Numbered from the stretch's first letter, positions 20,350 through 32,136 are shown. The stretch: 64,000 bases of DNA from Symbiodinium natans (GCA_905221605.1 CAJNDS010000136.1:1021629-1085628); one strand, 5' to 3'. Made by a program: numbers and translations. The notes: generated by a model from the letters alone, not told the origin.

Positions 20350-20876
20350 CTGATGTGATTCTGTTGCATGAGCTTCATTGGCAGAGTCTGCTCTTGCAGA
20401 GTATGCGCAATGGATTGTCTGGCACAAGCTCAAGACTAATGTTTGTTCTCACAAACGCTTCTTTAGAAGTATGCATCAGAGGAGTATGCACAGCCCAAGT
20501 CTGATCGATGGGTATGGTACTTTCTTTTCTGCAATGCAGTAAGCTTCATGGCTGTTCCGCTGAGCCTCATAGCTGCGACTGCTGCTCGTCACTGGTGCTA
20601 AGTAGCCCTAAGACAGCCAGGATTACAAGTAGGAGTTGGTGGGATGGTGCTTTTCGGGTGCATCTACTTCCAATGCGGCCTCAGCTGTTGAGGCTGGCAG
20701 AATGGGAGCTTGGATGATCGCCTTATTTCTCGCCAGAGCGACAATCTGGCTAGATATAGCATAGGTTCAGTGACCCCATTTAAGAGTTATGGGGGTAAGG
20801 ACTCAAGATCGAAGCGCCGGACGGGCTTGGCGAGTTTCAACACCAACTCTTCAATTTTCCTTGAAGCTTCTGAGCC

Positions 20877-22717
20877 ATGGCGCATCAGTATCCAGATAAG
20901 CGGCCGAGCGAGGTGTTAAGCGAGATTCTGCGCGAGATCCCAGTGATACAATGGGAGTTTCTAGAGAATGAAGCCGATGCTCAGTTGACATGGGCGGTTA
21001 TGTTGAATGGTTCTGAGGCTGCCTGCTTTGTTCAGGGATTGAAACTCCAAGCTGAAGAGCTTGGATTCATCACAGGGGCTTAGCAGCCCCCACCCTCATA
21101 AAACCCTACAGCTTCGACAACCTAGAATGACCTCCCCGTCCCCTGAACTGCAAGCTTGCTTTGACAAGTTGCGCATGGCCTAGCATTTACTCGAATAAGA
21201 GCAATGTGGATACAGCCCAAGGAGGACCGCTGGCTACCCTACACGCTTTTGGCAAGCCAAGATCTTGAACATGCCTACAGCTGTTTCAAGAGCAAATGTT
21301 TCATCAGCCTCTTGGCTTTCCACTTCTTCGAAATTTCTGTCTAAGGCAAGTTAAGACAGGGAGTGATGAAGGAGGTTACCCTGCCTCCGCTGTCGTGAAC
21401 GTCTTGTGCTCCACACCTATTATCTTGCACAGATATCACTTTTTCACGTTTGCTTGTCCTGCCGTAGAGAAGTAAGGTTTCAGGCAACATCGGTACGAGG
21501 TGAATCTCCGCCAGCTCACTCAGAGGAATTGGAATACGGGCACTGTTCGACGGATACGGAGACGAGAAGCAGTGGACTTGCCCGCCCTGTCGGCTGCATC
21601 CCAAGAGATGCTGGATCTGCTAGAATTCAACATCCAAAGCCGCAAAAGACTGAAGACTGAGAACGACGCGCTGAAAGTGTCGAACGACACACTGCAGACC
21701 TCGCACGCTGACTTGACACGGCAGTTGGACAAGGAACGGTGGGAGCGGGATCTAGGCTTGCAGGTGGAGAGAGTTATGTGACTTGGACAGCACAATAGTT
21801 TTTCTCCCACCGGCACTGCGTTCGGCTCACATGTTGCTTGTGCATCTCGCGCCCGTGTAAGGTGCGATGCTGAGAAGAGAGGCCTTCAGCAACAGCTGAG
21901 TCGGCAGATCCTGTCGCAGCTTCCCGATTGGTCGACGCTGTGCACGGACTACATGCAACGTGCACTTAAGCGGTATGATCCAAAGTTCACTGCGCTCCGT
22001 GACTACTTCTTGCAATCAATGGCGTCGCATCGAAGGAGCTCTCAGTCGGGCCAGTGGTGTCCGCGACCTGATGTAGAAGTCACGGACATCGTAGAAGTTG
22101 TGAACTGCAACAAGCAGCGTGCGTATGAGACCGCGCGTGGCGGCGAAGTTCTGCATCGCAACTCGCACTCATGCTGTGCGATTCCGGGAGTCACCGCCTT
22201 CAAGTGCACCGTAGAGGATGGTTGCAGGGATTTGAACGAGTATCTACTATTTCATGGCTGTCCCCGGCATCGGGTTGACGATATCGCGCGACGCGGCATT
22301 GATCCACAGCGTGGAGGCGAAACTACTGGCTCACTTTTCGGGAGAGGTGCCTACTTCGCACAGAACGCATCCAAGTCTGATCTCTACACAACGTGCCACG
22401 AGTGTCATGGCAATGCCAATTACACAGATTGCCGCCACGCAGAAGGCGAGCGTTGCATTTTTGCTGTGAGAGTCATGCTCGGGGAGACATGGCTTGCGAA
22501 AACACAGGGCCTTAGCCAGACAATCCGCGCGCCTGAGCGTTCCAATGGTGATCCTTTTGATTCAATTGCGGCTGTGACCAAGAAAAATGGGGGCATAGTT
22601 GATCATATGGAGTTTGTCATCTTTGACCGGCAGCTTTCACTGGTCCGCTACCTGTTCTACTACCGGCACAAGACTGCCTGCCAGTGCCATAACTGCCAGC
22701 ATCGAAGGACTGCTTAA
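20877..22717 (+). CDS. WWE-domain PARP-type ADP-ribosyltransferase
   Basis: A segment at about 21485-21763 contains RYEVNLRQLTQRNWNTGTVR, the conserved end of a WWE domain (binds ADP-ribose chains), followed by a predicted coiled coil (SRKRLKTENDALKVSNDTLQ). A segment at 20877-21083 with IQWEFLENEADAQLTW could be the first half of WWE; this is less sure. The catalytic domain is in one exon ending TAA 22717. It shows LFHGCPRHRVDDI (triad His; HGC instead of the usual HGT), GSLFGRGAYFAQNASKSDLY (triad Tyr) and HMEFVIFDRQLSLVRYL (triad Glu). The complete H-Y-E set fits poly-ADP-ribosylation in this family. A cysteine-rich tail CQCHNCQHRR follows. The intron of about 90 bp between coil and catalytic exon lies around 21764-21857, with its exact ends unresolved. 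Confidence 0.82.
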
Positions 22718-23217
22718 ATTGAGTATCTTTTCCCGATCGAGTGCAGAACGATGCATGTTCTGTTGCACTCATGTCGGCCTTGCACGTAGCTCCAAATGCA
22801 GCAGCAAATCCAGCCTGACAACCTCATCTCTAGAAGGATTGTCCAAGGAGTTTTTCACATCGCTTAAAGTCTTTTCTCATCGGATCTGCCTCGGAGACTG
22901 CTTGAAGCACTTCGACAGTGGATCAAGTTCAAATTGCCCGCAGCTTCGGCATGCGCAGTTGGATGTTAAGGTCCCCAAACCCTAAACCCTAAACCCTAAA
23001 CCCTACACCCTAAGCCGGCGACACAAATTTAGTTTGACTAGGATGTCCACCCAAGCCACCCAAGGTCCAGGTGCACCATAGCTCGCAGCACGGCATGAAA
23101 CGTAACGTTGCTCCATCCGATTTGTTGCTCTTCCTATACGTCGTGGGGGTTGCGCTGATCGTGTGTCCTGTTGTTTCGCCTACGTTACAAAGTGTTTTTT
23201 ATTTCTGGCAGACTTTG

Positions 23218-23300
23218 TGATTCGCCAGCAGGGGCCGAACTACCAGGATGTCAGACACCCGCAACCCCAACCTCGAGGCAACGACCCTGTTTGTATAACG
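23218..23300 (+). CDS. Possible exon, unrecognised
   Basis: After tctggcag the frame DFVIRQQGPNYQDVRHPQPQ continues to PRGNDP before GTTTGT. Glutamine/proline-rich. Function unknown. Confidence 0.35.
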
Positions 23301-23869
23301 ATAAAGGGACCATAGGAGAATTCTACTAGCTATTCTTCCAACCCCTATATTACACCCCCCGCCCCCCACACCACCAATTTCCTGTCAAATTACCCCACAT
23401 CCTTGGGTTCAGCCCCAGCGCTGAACCATACCCTCAACCTAAACCTCGATAGCTTGAGTGAAGCATTAGAGGCACTAGTCCGCACTTGAACTTTTTTTGG
23501 GATGCTTGTGACAGAAAGAAGCTCGCTCTAAACCCTATCGCCCCTAAACTGGGAGCAGAAAGGGCACCGATGAACCCTGAGTTAGAAGGTTCTAAAGGGG
23601 ACGGGGGTTCAAGGGGGGGACATGCAACCCAAGGTTCGCCAATGCTCCCGACTACTCCCTTGGGCTCCCTAAACTTCTCCCAGGTTCCCTAGGTACCTAC
23701 CCCCCCATGAACGCCCCTCCCGTAGGGACCCATAACCGAGGCTTGTCAGCACTACTCTTGCAGCCCGCCCGACAGGCTGGGGAAGAGGCCGCAGAAAGTA
23801 CGGTGGCCGGCTCGGATGGTATCGACTGCCGCACGGAAGCCCACCCTCACCTGCCACGCTTACTCCCAG

Positions 23870-24019
23870 AGGACTTTGAGATTGTTTGTGGATTTCGTTG
23901 CGAAGTCTACCTCAGTCAGTTTTCAGCCAGATGAACAAGATTTCATAGATTCAGGTTCGCCCCTGAGCACCGGCAAATCATCGAATGGAATTGTTGTAAC
24001 TTCACAGGAGTCACAATGA
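23870..24019 (+). CDS. Possible 3'-terminal exon, unrecognised
   Basis: Frame RLFVDFVAKSTSVSFQPDEQ continuing with a serine-rich acidic tail to TGA 24019. It has an ordinary amino-acid mix but no family. Confidence 0.3.
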   Translation, partial: RTLRLFVDFVAKSTSVSFQPDEQDFIDSGSPLSTGKSSNGIVVTSQESQ

Positions 24020-24828
24020 GTTCGACCGGGCACATTTCACAGCCGTGTTCGTTGGCTCGTCCGCTCCTTCAGGAGATATACTTTCATCTCCTGTGTAGCC
24101 TCGCAAACTTGCGCAAAAATCTCCCATGTGTGCGTCTGCCGCAGCTAGCAATGTAGTTTCTCTCTTATACTAATGGCTGAAAAGAAAACACAGCTCTGCG
24201 ACTTCATTGTACTGAGGGTTTCGGATCGTATGCGAGGCAAGAAGTTAGTCACTTCCTGCCTGGCAGTAGATATGCACTGAAAAGAGATTCGGTTTGTTGA
24301 ATCTCTTCCGCCTTGGCGGCTGAAATGCTTCACTGCAAGCTACTAAAGGTTGCAGGGTTCCTTGAAACCTCCTTCTCCAGGCACGGCCTTGAAGTTTTCT
24401 TAAACCCTAAACCCTAAACCCAGTGGAACTGCCGTGCCCCCACTATGGAGTAGAATCATATCTCCAGAAGATCCCTGCACCTCCTCAGGTTCGGACCCGG
24501 ACACGACATTCAAACCATGTGCTCAACGTGCTCTCAGCAGTGGCACCTTGCGAAGGAGTCCCCATGACCCTTGAAGCAGCACAACATAACGTAATATTCC
24601 GCCTTAGTGGCGGTTGGGCTTTCTGTCTCTGCGTGTCCACGAACGCAACCAAGGTGGTGACGAAAGGCACGCGCCTCATGCACACACGATGTATGTATAG
24701 TAGGGCTAAGGATCTTAGGGTGCTGAGTCCTGGCATGAAGCAGCTTTCAGGTTCAAAAGGGCTAAGGTTCTTTCTACCAGGGTTGCTTTCACTGCTAGCT
24801 TTTAGCTTTTCATAGGCCATGCATGCAG

Positions 24829-27800
24829 TTGGCAGATGGAAGTTTCTTGGCTCTGCAGTTGCTGTCGCTCAATCAAGCAGAGCTCCCCCCTGCACGAAAG
24901 TTGCCTCTTTGCAAACTGCCTGCTCAAACCCTCATCTTGATTGCCATGCCTTCGGAACCAGGGCAGATCAAGCGGATGAAGCTCGAGGCAAAAGAGGCCA
25001 ACCACTGGCTCAGGTTCAGGGTTTAGGGTTTGTGGTTTGGGGTTTAGGGTTTAGGGTTTAGGGTTTAGGGTTTAGGGTTTAGGGCGGTGAGGGCTTCGCT
25101 GGATCATGGCAGCAGAACCTGGTGGAATGTATGACATCTGCAGGTGCTAGGTCTGATTGAGCCAGACTCCACAGGCCCCAGCCGAGGCCTCTTTACTATG
25201 ACCCTTATTCCCCTTTCTTCGGGTTCAGGTTCCCTTACAAGCCCCTTGAGACCACCACTGGGGTCTAGAGAAGCCTTGACAGCCCCAATGCCTTACCCAG
25301 ATTTCTGGGAGGATCCAAAAAGGTACAGCCCCCCAAATAGTAGCCTTTACTACTCTTGGGTCATTCTTATTCACCCTTCAGGGGATCTACTTGTTGGATC
25401 CTCAAAGGGGTTTGGGAACCCCTGAACCCTAAACCCTAAACCCTCAACCCTCAACCCTCAACCCTCAACCCTAAACCCTCAACCCTAAACCCTAAACCCT
25501 AAACCCTAGGTCTGGGCTGCCAGGTCTTGTATCGGCCCATCCAGGAGGGCTTCGGCTTCAAGATGCTTCAGAAGTTTGGGTGGAAGGCGCAGCGGGTTAG
25601 GGTATGAGGGCATTAGGGTATTAGGGGGGTATTAGGGTATTAGGGTATTAGGGCATTAGGGTATTAGGGCATTAGGGCATTAGGGCATTAGGGTATTAGG
25701 GTTTGAGGGTTAGCGTTTGGGGTTTGGGGTTTCGCCACCAGGCTCTTGAGTGAGGTCTCAAGAGAGCCCAATACCCACTGACTTGACTGTACCTCACGTC
25801 ATCATAAGGATGGTGTATTCCTTGACTCGGGAGAGCGGGGGGGGGGGGTTCGATCTCTGCAGTTTTGCCTTGACTTGTGACCGTGCAGACTTGATTCCGA
25901 GGCCCTGTCCCTTCCCACACTGCACGAGCGAAACTTGCACTTTCCCGCTCTTCGTTGCCCCTTCCCTGACGCCAGCCCCAACTTGCCAACGCCCACTTCC
26001 TTGCGTGGCATGTCCGACTTGGGAGAAAAAAGTCAAAAAAGATTGTTCGTCATCGTCAGATCCCACCGTCTGAAAACTCAAGAACCTCCACAGACTAGCG
26101 AGTTAGAGTCTCTTGAAGGGCCAAAGCCGCAAGCCCCACTGCAAGTAAGAAGCGTGCATGCGCGATGCCTGTTTGCGCGACAAAGGAGGGCGAGGGCCTG
26201 GGCAAGGAGGAGAAGGGCCTGGCAACCCCGCAGGGACTGCCCAGAAGCTGTCCGTCACGTTGGAGGTTTGAGGGTTAGAGGGTTTGAGAGTTTAGGGTCT
26301 TCTGGGTCCGAAGGAGCCCTGAAGGACACAAAAGCAGTTTGCTGGTAAAGTGCGGGTACTGGGAGTCTGGAGGCTCATTTCCTGACGGTTGGGGGATCTG
26401 GGAGAGGCAGGGCAGCTTCTGTTTCGCGGCCCTAAACCCTAAACCCTAAACCCTAAACCCTAAACCCTAAACCCTAAACCCAAAGGGTGAAGAGTGCTGG
26501 AGCTGGAGGAGCTTGCCTTTGGGTCCATCCCGGACCCCTAACACCATGTCTCCTCCACACCCTCTTACAGGGTTTTTGAAGGGAGAGGCGGCTCCAGGGG
26601 GTTTAGGGTTTAGGGTTTAGGGTTTAGGGTTTAGGGTTTAGGGTTTAGGGTTTAGGGTTTAGGGTTTAGGGTGTAGGAGGGCTAGGCAACCCAAGGTTGC
26701 CGAGTACTCCCCACTACTCTGTAAGCCTCCCTAAGGTTCCCAAAAAGGTTCTCTAGCCCATGAACCCCCCGCCTCCCTTAAGGGCTCTTTGGACCCTGAT
26801 GCCGAAACCCTAGACCCTGAACCCTCAATGCCGCACGCTGAACCCTAAACCCTCAAACACAGGCCCACCTTGAGCCCCAAACCCTGAACCCCCTTATAAG
26901 GCTAAAGCCATCTAAAGCCCAAATCCCTAAACCCTAAACCCCTACAACCTAAATCCCAAATGCTTATCACTTATAAACCCTAAACCCTAAACTTAAGACC
27001 TTAACTTTTAAAACCCTAAACCTTCTAAAGCCCAGACCCTAAACTTTGAAAAACCCTGAACCTTGTAAAGCCTAAACCCTAAACCCCTAAACCCTAAACC
27101 CCAAAAACCCCTAAACCCTAAACCCTGAACCCCTAAACCCTAAACCCCAAACCCTAAACCCTAAACCCTAAAACCCTGAACCCCTAAACCCCAAACCCCA
27201 AACCCTGAACCCCTAAACCCTAAACCCCTAACCCTAAACCCTAAACCCCTAAACCCTAAACCCTAAACCCCTAAACCCTAAACCCCAAACCCTAAACCCT
27301 AAACCCCAAACCCCTAAACCCTAAACCCCTAAACCCTAAACCCTAAACCCTAAACCCTAAACCCTAAACCCCTAAACCCCTAAACCCCAAACCCTAAACC
27401 CTAAACCCCTAAACCCTAAACCCCTAACCCTAAACCCCAAACCCTAAACCCCAAACCCCAAACCCTAAAACCCTAAACCCCTAAACCCTAAACCCTAAAC
27501 CCTAAACCCTAAACCCTAAACCCAAAACCCTAAACCCTAAACCCTAAACCCTAAACCCTAAAACCCTAAACCCTAAACCCTAAACCCTAAAACCTTCGGT
27601 CCCAAGGCTGTGGGTCGACCCCAGGGAGGGGCGGAGCCCCTTCCTCAGCAGCAGGGGGTTTGTTAGGCTTTAGGGTTTAGGGTTTAGGGTTTAGGGTTTA
27701 GGGTTTAGGGTTTAGGGTTTAGGGTTTAGGGTTTAGGGTTTAGGGTTTAGGGTTTAGGGTTTAGGGTTTAGGGTTTAGGGTTAGGGTTTAGGGGTAGTAT

Positions 27801-28113
27801 CGGGATTTTTTCTGGGGGGAGGGGGGGTTCTTAAGCAAAAAGTAGATGAAGGGACGATCCGAGGCGGCCTCTTCTCTGCGCAGCTGGGGGAGGCCCGCCC
27901 ACCCAAGTCGGCGGATGAAGAGGAGGACAGGTTTAGGGTTGGTTTAGGGTTCAGGGGTTTGGGGTTTAGGGTTTAAGGCTTGGGGCTTTGGGGTTTTGGG
28001 GTTTAGGGTTTGGTGTTTAAGGTTGGGGGTTTAGGGTTTTGGGGTTTAGGATTTGGGCGTTCCGGCGCGGCTGGGATGTGGAGTTTCAGGAATTGGCAGA
28101 CATGATGGCATGA
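24829..28113 (+). CDS. G-patch domain protein
   Basis: The diagnostic exon 25510-25586 encodes YRPIQEGFGFKMLQKFGWK and is joined through a GC-AG intron (AAG|GCGCAG at 25586, acaaag|GAGGGC at 26185) to 26186 onward, EGEGLGKEEKGLATPQGL. Together they give the canonical glycine-rich G-patch (G-F--L-K-GW--G-GLG), a domain that recruits DEAH-box helicases in RNA processing. An upstream exon 24829-25013 (ALQLLSLNQAELPPARKL, later IKRMKLEAKEANHWL) is probable; a short one near 25084-25141 is possible. Downstream pieces are 27600-27650 (GPKAVGRPQGGAEPL), 27883-27931 (acidic, PPKSADEEED, donor GACAG|GTTTAG) and a last exon FRRGWDVEFQELADMMA ending TGA at about 28113. Junctions other than the G-patch one are inference. 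Confidence 0.72.
25020..25084 (+). repeat. TTTAGGG array (intronic)
   Basis: About eight units between two exon segments of the G-patch gene. Confidence 0.9.
25283..25412. mobile_element. Inverted-repeat element, CTGGGAGGATCCAAA family (intronic)
   Basis: Left end CCCAGATTTCTGGGAGGATC and right end GTTGGATCCTCAAAGGGGTT are imperfect inverted repeats. Adjacent to a CCCTAAA array at 25424-25508. Confidence 0.7.
25424..25508 (-). repeat. CCCTAAA / CCCTCAA array
   Basis: Mixed units. The array ends exactly at the acceptor AAACCCTAG|GT of the G-patch exon, so the array supplies the acceptor AG. Confidence 0.9.
25605..25725 (+). repeat. ATTAGGGT / ATTAGGGC array
   Basis: Eight-base units TATTAGGG and CATTAGGG, unlike the heptamers, within the G-patch intron. 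Confidence 0.9.
26431..26675. repeat. Opposed CCCTAAA and TTTAGGG arrays
   Basis: CCCTAAA at 26431-26482 and TTTAGGG at 26598-26675 face each other across about 115 bp of unique sequence. Confidence 0.9.
26925..27595 (-). repeat. Large CCCTAAA-type array
   Basis: About 670 bp, starting sparse and degenerate (CCCTAAAC, CCCCTAAAC, CCCTGAAC) and becoming regular. It lies within the G-patch gene intron. Confidence 0.95.
27665..27798 (+). repeat. TTTAGGG array
   Basis: About nineteen near-perfect units, opposite in orientation to the array 70 bp upstream. Confidence 0.95.
27940..28060 (+). repeat. Degenerate TTTAGGG / GGGGTTT array
   Basis: Broken heptamers in the last intron of the G-patch gene. 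Confidence 0.85.
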
Positions 28114-28524
28114 GCAGTTGGCCCTCTAACCCGAAACCGAGAATGGGACACCGTCAGTAGGCCTCAGGGTTGCAAGAGTCAGTTCAGAAAGGGTTTGGGG
28201 CAGACATGTGCCTGTAGCATGCACCAAGTGCCACGGTACTGTCCGCAGGACTGGATGAATCCGAAACCCCTGGCCGCGAATCCCCTTCGCTTCGCCATTT
28301 GGCTGGGTTACAGCTCCCAAGGGTTGCTGACCCTCGAAAAGACCCCCCCCCCAATTCTAAAACCTTCCTTTCTGCGCACTAGAAGCCGTGAAAACCGAAG
28401 TCTGCAGGGTCTCATACCCTATACACCCAAACCCTAAGCCTGCACCCGAAGCCGATAGGTACCCCAAGTCTGACAATAAAGCATTCCACTGCTTGGAGTG
28501 TGGAGGTGAATAGAAGTGCTACTC

Positions 28525-28622
28525 TAACATAGGGGTCGGAATAAGTACTTGTCGTATTCCCTTATGGTCCTTCGTAATTATGCTATCAATACTAAACACC
28601 CCAAGACCCTTTTCTAATTAAA
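28525..28622. mobile_element. Element of the AGGGGTCGGAATA family
   Basis: ACATAGGGGTCGGAATAAGT, then TTCGTAATTATGCTATCAAT, ending at CTAATTAAACCC. Same order as at 14690-14800. Confidence 0.65.
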
Positions 28623-29246
28623 CCCTACACCCTAAACCCTAAACCCTATATTAGGGATCTGCATCAGGATTCTTTGAGGGCGTGTTCTCAGGGGGGATCC
28701 TTCGTGCCGTTAGACACTTCCCAGCAACAACACATCCCAGATCCTATATCCCCCTTAGGAATTATTTTTTTGTTTATATGAAACCCAAGAGGATTTTCAA
28801 CATATCATGTTCCGGAATTATTTTGTGTTTTTGTGTGTATATAAAACCCAAGAGGATATTTAAAAAGTATTGTTTTTATTAAGATTCTACGGGGAGTATA
28901 GGAACTGCCCTCAGGCCTCTTGGAAATGAGTCTGTGGCCTGTGCACCCCAGGCACGTCGACTCTCCATGTCTCTTGAATTGACTTCCGGGCGCTCACCTT
29001 TGCCACTACTATATTTTGTTATACTCTACTGTAACTTTAGATCCTTAGCCTTTTTGGGATTTTTGGGTTTCTGAATAAGGCAGCTAAAAGTGTAATTTAT
29101 AGCTACCCTACTAACTGCAGCCAAGTATATGTCTCACTTTTTACCAGATAGCGCTGGTCCGTTCCGTTTCTTGGTATCCAGAGACCCGGAAATCTTCAAC
29201 AACATGAGGCGAACGAACCCACCCAACATCCCTACCTCACCAATCT

Positions 29247-29335
29247 CATAGCTTAGGGTTTAGGGTTCTATAGGGCCTAGGGTTTAGGGTTCAGGGTTTA
29301 GGGTTTAGGGTTTATAGGGTTTAAGGTTTAGGGTT
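29247..29335 (+). repeat. TTTAGGG array, imperfect
   Basis: Units interspersed with TATAGGG and TTCAGGG variants. Confidence 0.9.
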
Positions 29336-29478
29336 ACGAAGTCCTTTGATGCCATGGCCCGCCCAGCTGCCCTGAGGTCAGTGAAGGCTCTCAGCCAGCC
29401 AGCAGCGAGCCGCCTTCGGGATCAAAGCCACGGATACCTGGGCCCGGGAGCCCAGAAATGGTCTGCAGGGGTTTACGA
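29336..29478 (+). CDS. Possible exon, presequence-like start
   Basis: Open frame containing MARPAALRSVKALSQPAASR, then LRDQSHGYLGPGAQKW. If the ATG is the start, the first 25 residues are rich in Ala/Ser/Arg with no acidic residue, like a mitochondrial targeting sequence. If not, it is an internal exon. No family is recognised. Confidence 0.4.
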
Positions 29479-29479
29479 A

Positions 29480-29592
29480 AGTCGGGGGCCCCTAACATAG
29501 ACCCCACACAGTCGGATCCCCTTATCATAAGGGCCCCAATAAGGTACCCCCTAATATCGTATAAGCCCACCCCCCCCCCCCCCCCCCCAATC
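29480..29592. mobile_element. Element of the AATAAGGTACCCCCTAA family
   Basis: GGCCCCTAACATAGACCCC, then CCAATAAGGTACCCCCTAAT, ending in a C-run. Relatives: 32660-32752 and 39384-39478 (opposite strand), 33303-33402 and 46540-46612. Confidence 0.55.
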
Positions 29593-29697
29593 TGAACAAA
29601 CCTGAATCATCACCTCTTGTTGTGGCTCCCGACTCCCGACCCTTTGCCAGCTCAGCAGTGAATATGTGGTTCATGCAGGGGACCAAGAACGTGGGAC

Positions 29698-29772
29698 CAA
29701 GTGAACCCTCGAATTAGGATCATCTGCCCTTGCACAACTATGATCATAAACCTTTTTGAGGTTCATTCCGTC
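29698..29772. mobile_element. Element of the CCAAATGAACCC family
   Basis: CCAAGTGAACCCTCGAATTA and GAGGTTCATTCCGTCC are imperfect inverted ends, as at 7075 and 44058. Confidence 0.55.
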
Positions 29773-30847
29773 CTCAAGGAAGGTTTAGGCAGTTTAGGGT
29801 ATCGGGTGTTTAGCATGCCTGGGATTGCATGTACTGCCTTCCCTCGTGGCACTTCTGTCTTCAAGTCGATTCAGCCCTACTCAGCTACTCAATTTGACCA
29901 TTATCCCGCCCTATGTCTCCTAAACCCCTACAAGCCCGAAACCCCCTAATGACTCGGCTTAGATATGGGTAGTTCTCTAAAATAGGCCATTTTGGGGGTC
30001 CCTTCTACAGTACGGCACCCTGAAAAGAAGAACCCCCACAAAAGACCTGATTTTAGAGCACCACCCATCTCCCTACCTAGCTTCGAGACTGAGGTTTGTA
30101 CCTGCTCGCAACTTCAGCAACGGCACGGCAGGCCACAACATGCGGGCCCTTTCTTTCTCTGCTATGTTAGGGTATAGGGTTTCGGGTTTAGGGTTCCAGG
30201 AGGTTTGTAGATTCTAGGCTCCAAGATGCCGCATGTTGAGGGCCACCCTGAAAGTGGGCGCCGGTTGTTGGCCTTCGCCAGATACCGGAGCAGAGAGCAT
30301 ACCAGCACTACAAGTCAGCCCCCAGCATCCAATTCGTAAACAACCGTGCTAGAACGCCACCGCATCGAGTCTTCTTCCTTGCAGTCCTTCCCGGCTTAGC
30401 TTCCCGACGCACCCTTGCATCAGCAGCTCAACCCTCAACTTGCCCTGCCCTCACGCAAGCTCTGAGCATCCGACCCACGTCATGGACCCACGCGGAAAAG
30501 TTCCCGAAGTGCCCCTGCACCCCTGAACTGAATATAGGTTCTGTTTGGTCTCTTTTTTCTCTGAGACGTAGCAAAAATCAACAGGGTCAGAAAGTATAGT
30601 ACTGCAAACCTTTCACCCCGAACCCCAAGCCCCAAACCACAAGACAAAAAGCAGTGAGCCTCTGCCCGAATTTAGAGCCCAACCGACCTTATCAGTGAGT
30701 TGCCCTGCAGTGCACCAGGCCAAGTGTCAGCAAGTGGCAGAAAGTAACCCTGCGCGGGTGGTCTTACTTTGCTTAGCCGATGCACGTCCTCCGACTTGAT
30801 ACAAGTGCGTAGCCCTGCAGCGCGTTAGCCTACATGATGCTTGAACT

Positions 30848-31055
30848 CATGGAGATGTTATGGGAGGGGGGTCTAGCAGGGTGGGGGCGGTGGTTTCTGA
30901 GTGGCTCCAAAAAGCCTTGGCAAGCACTCGCTAAGCACTCGCTAAGCACTCGGACCTCGACAGTTCTCTCGACAAGAGCTGTGCTAGAGTGCTTGCTCAG
31001 GGCTTGCTAAGCAAGCGCTGCGACCACCCCCTCCTCCCAGAACATCTCCATGATG
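30848..31055. mobile_element. 205-bp inverted-repeat element
   Basis: Ends CTCATGGAGATGTTATGGGA and CCAGAACATCTCCATGATGA are inverted repeats extending over about 25 bp, including a G-run/C-run. Inside is a second palindromic zone with three copies of AAGCACTCGCT or close variants on one side and AGTGCTTGCTCAGG on the other. Confidence 0.7.
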
Positions 31056-31114
31056 AGCCCAGCCCAAATTAAAGTGAGAGTTGTGATGTTGAGCTGAAAC
31101 CCTAACCCCAAATT

Positions 31115-31226
31115 CTGAAACTCTAAACCCTAAACCCTAAACCCTAAACCCTAAACCCTAAACCCTAAACCCTAAACCCTAAACCCTAAACCCTAAACCC
31201 TAAACCCTAAACCCTAAACCCTAAAC
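31115..31226 (-). repeat. CCCTAAA array
   Basis: About fifteen perfect units directly upstream of an acceptor at 31243. Confidence 0.95.
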
Positions 31227-31243
31227 CTTTGCCAATTTTCCAG

Positions 31244-31338
31244 GCCGAGCGGAGCCTCGCAGGCTCCTTGAGCGACCGCGGCCGAGCGTCTCCGCGGCCC
31301 CCAACCCCAGATGAACAGTGGCGCAGAGAGCAGGGCTT
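31244..31338 (+). CDS. Possible exon, unrecognised
   Basis: A good acceptor (ttgccaattttccag) precedes AERSLAGSLSDRGRASPRPP, then DEQWRREQ, running into a degenerate TTTAGGG array. Arg/Ser/Pro-rich, perhaps disordered. Confidence 0.45.
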
Positions 31339-31339
31339 A

Positions 31340-31640
31340 GGGTTTACGGCTAGGGGTGTAGGGTTTAGGGTTTAGGCTTCGGGCTTGGGGCTTGGGGCTT
31401 CGGGCGTAGGGCTTAGGGCTTGGGTAGGGCTTATAGGGCTTAGGGCTTGTTTTGGGGGTTAGGGTTTTGGGGTTTAGGGTGTAGGGTTTAGGGTTTAGGG
31501 TTTAGGAGTTAGCAGCCAAGATCCCTAAACTAAGGAACATGCCTTACGCGCAGTGGGCAGGGTTTAGGGTTTAGGGTTTAGGGTTATGCCGTAGGGTTTA
31601 GGGTTTAGGGTTTAGGGTTTAGGGTTTAGGGTTTAGGGTT
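31340..31640 (+). repeat. Degenerate TTTAGGG arrays
   Basis: GGGCTT variants followed by perfect runs at 31478-31504, 31560-31583 and 31590-31640. Confidence 0.9.
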
Positions 31641-32009
31641 CGAGGTACGAAGCCTGTTGCAAAAAGGGTTTAGGGTTCAGGTTGAAGGAGCCAAGACCCT
31701 AAATTAAGGAACATACCTTGAGGTCTTGGTGAGCGACAAAAAAGCATACTCCCTCAACGGTTGTTAACGTGCATCCTATTTTGTGAATTCCCGAAGCCCT
31801 AAACCCGAAACCTCTAAATCTTGAACCCGAGAGGAGTCGAGGCATATGCCCAAAAAGCTGAAGGGGCAAAGATCTCACCGGGGGGGGGGGGGGGGGGGGG
31901 GGTCGGGGGGTCTTCTTTACTTTAGGGGGGGGGAAAGAGGCTCTAGCTCTCACAACCTTGAGACCTTAGACTCAGCCTGCGATTGCTAAGTCTAGATAGG
32001 TCTCGGGTC

Positions 32010-32136
32010 TTGGGTTTAGGGTTTAGGGCGGGTTTAGGGTTTAGGGTTTAGGGTTTTTAGGGTTTAGGGTTTTTAGGGTTTAGGGTTTAGGGTTTAGGGT
32101 TTAGGGTTTAGGGTTTAGGGTTTAGGGCGGGTTTAG
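32010..32136 (+). repeat. TTTAGGG arrays
   Basis: Perfect units interrupted twice by GGGCGGG and by TTTTTAGGG. Confidence 0.9.

Noticed and set aside
29975-30000. Dinoflagellate spliced-leader relict (AGGCCATTTTGG)
   Set aside because: Only a short part resembles the leader and no gene start follows. No convincing leader relict was found elsewhere in the window.
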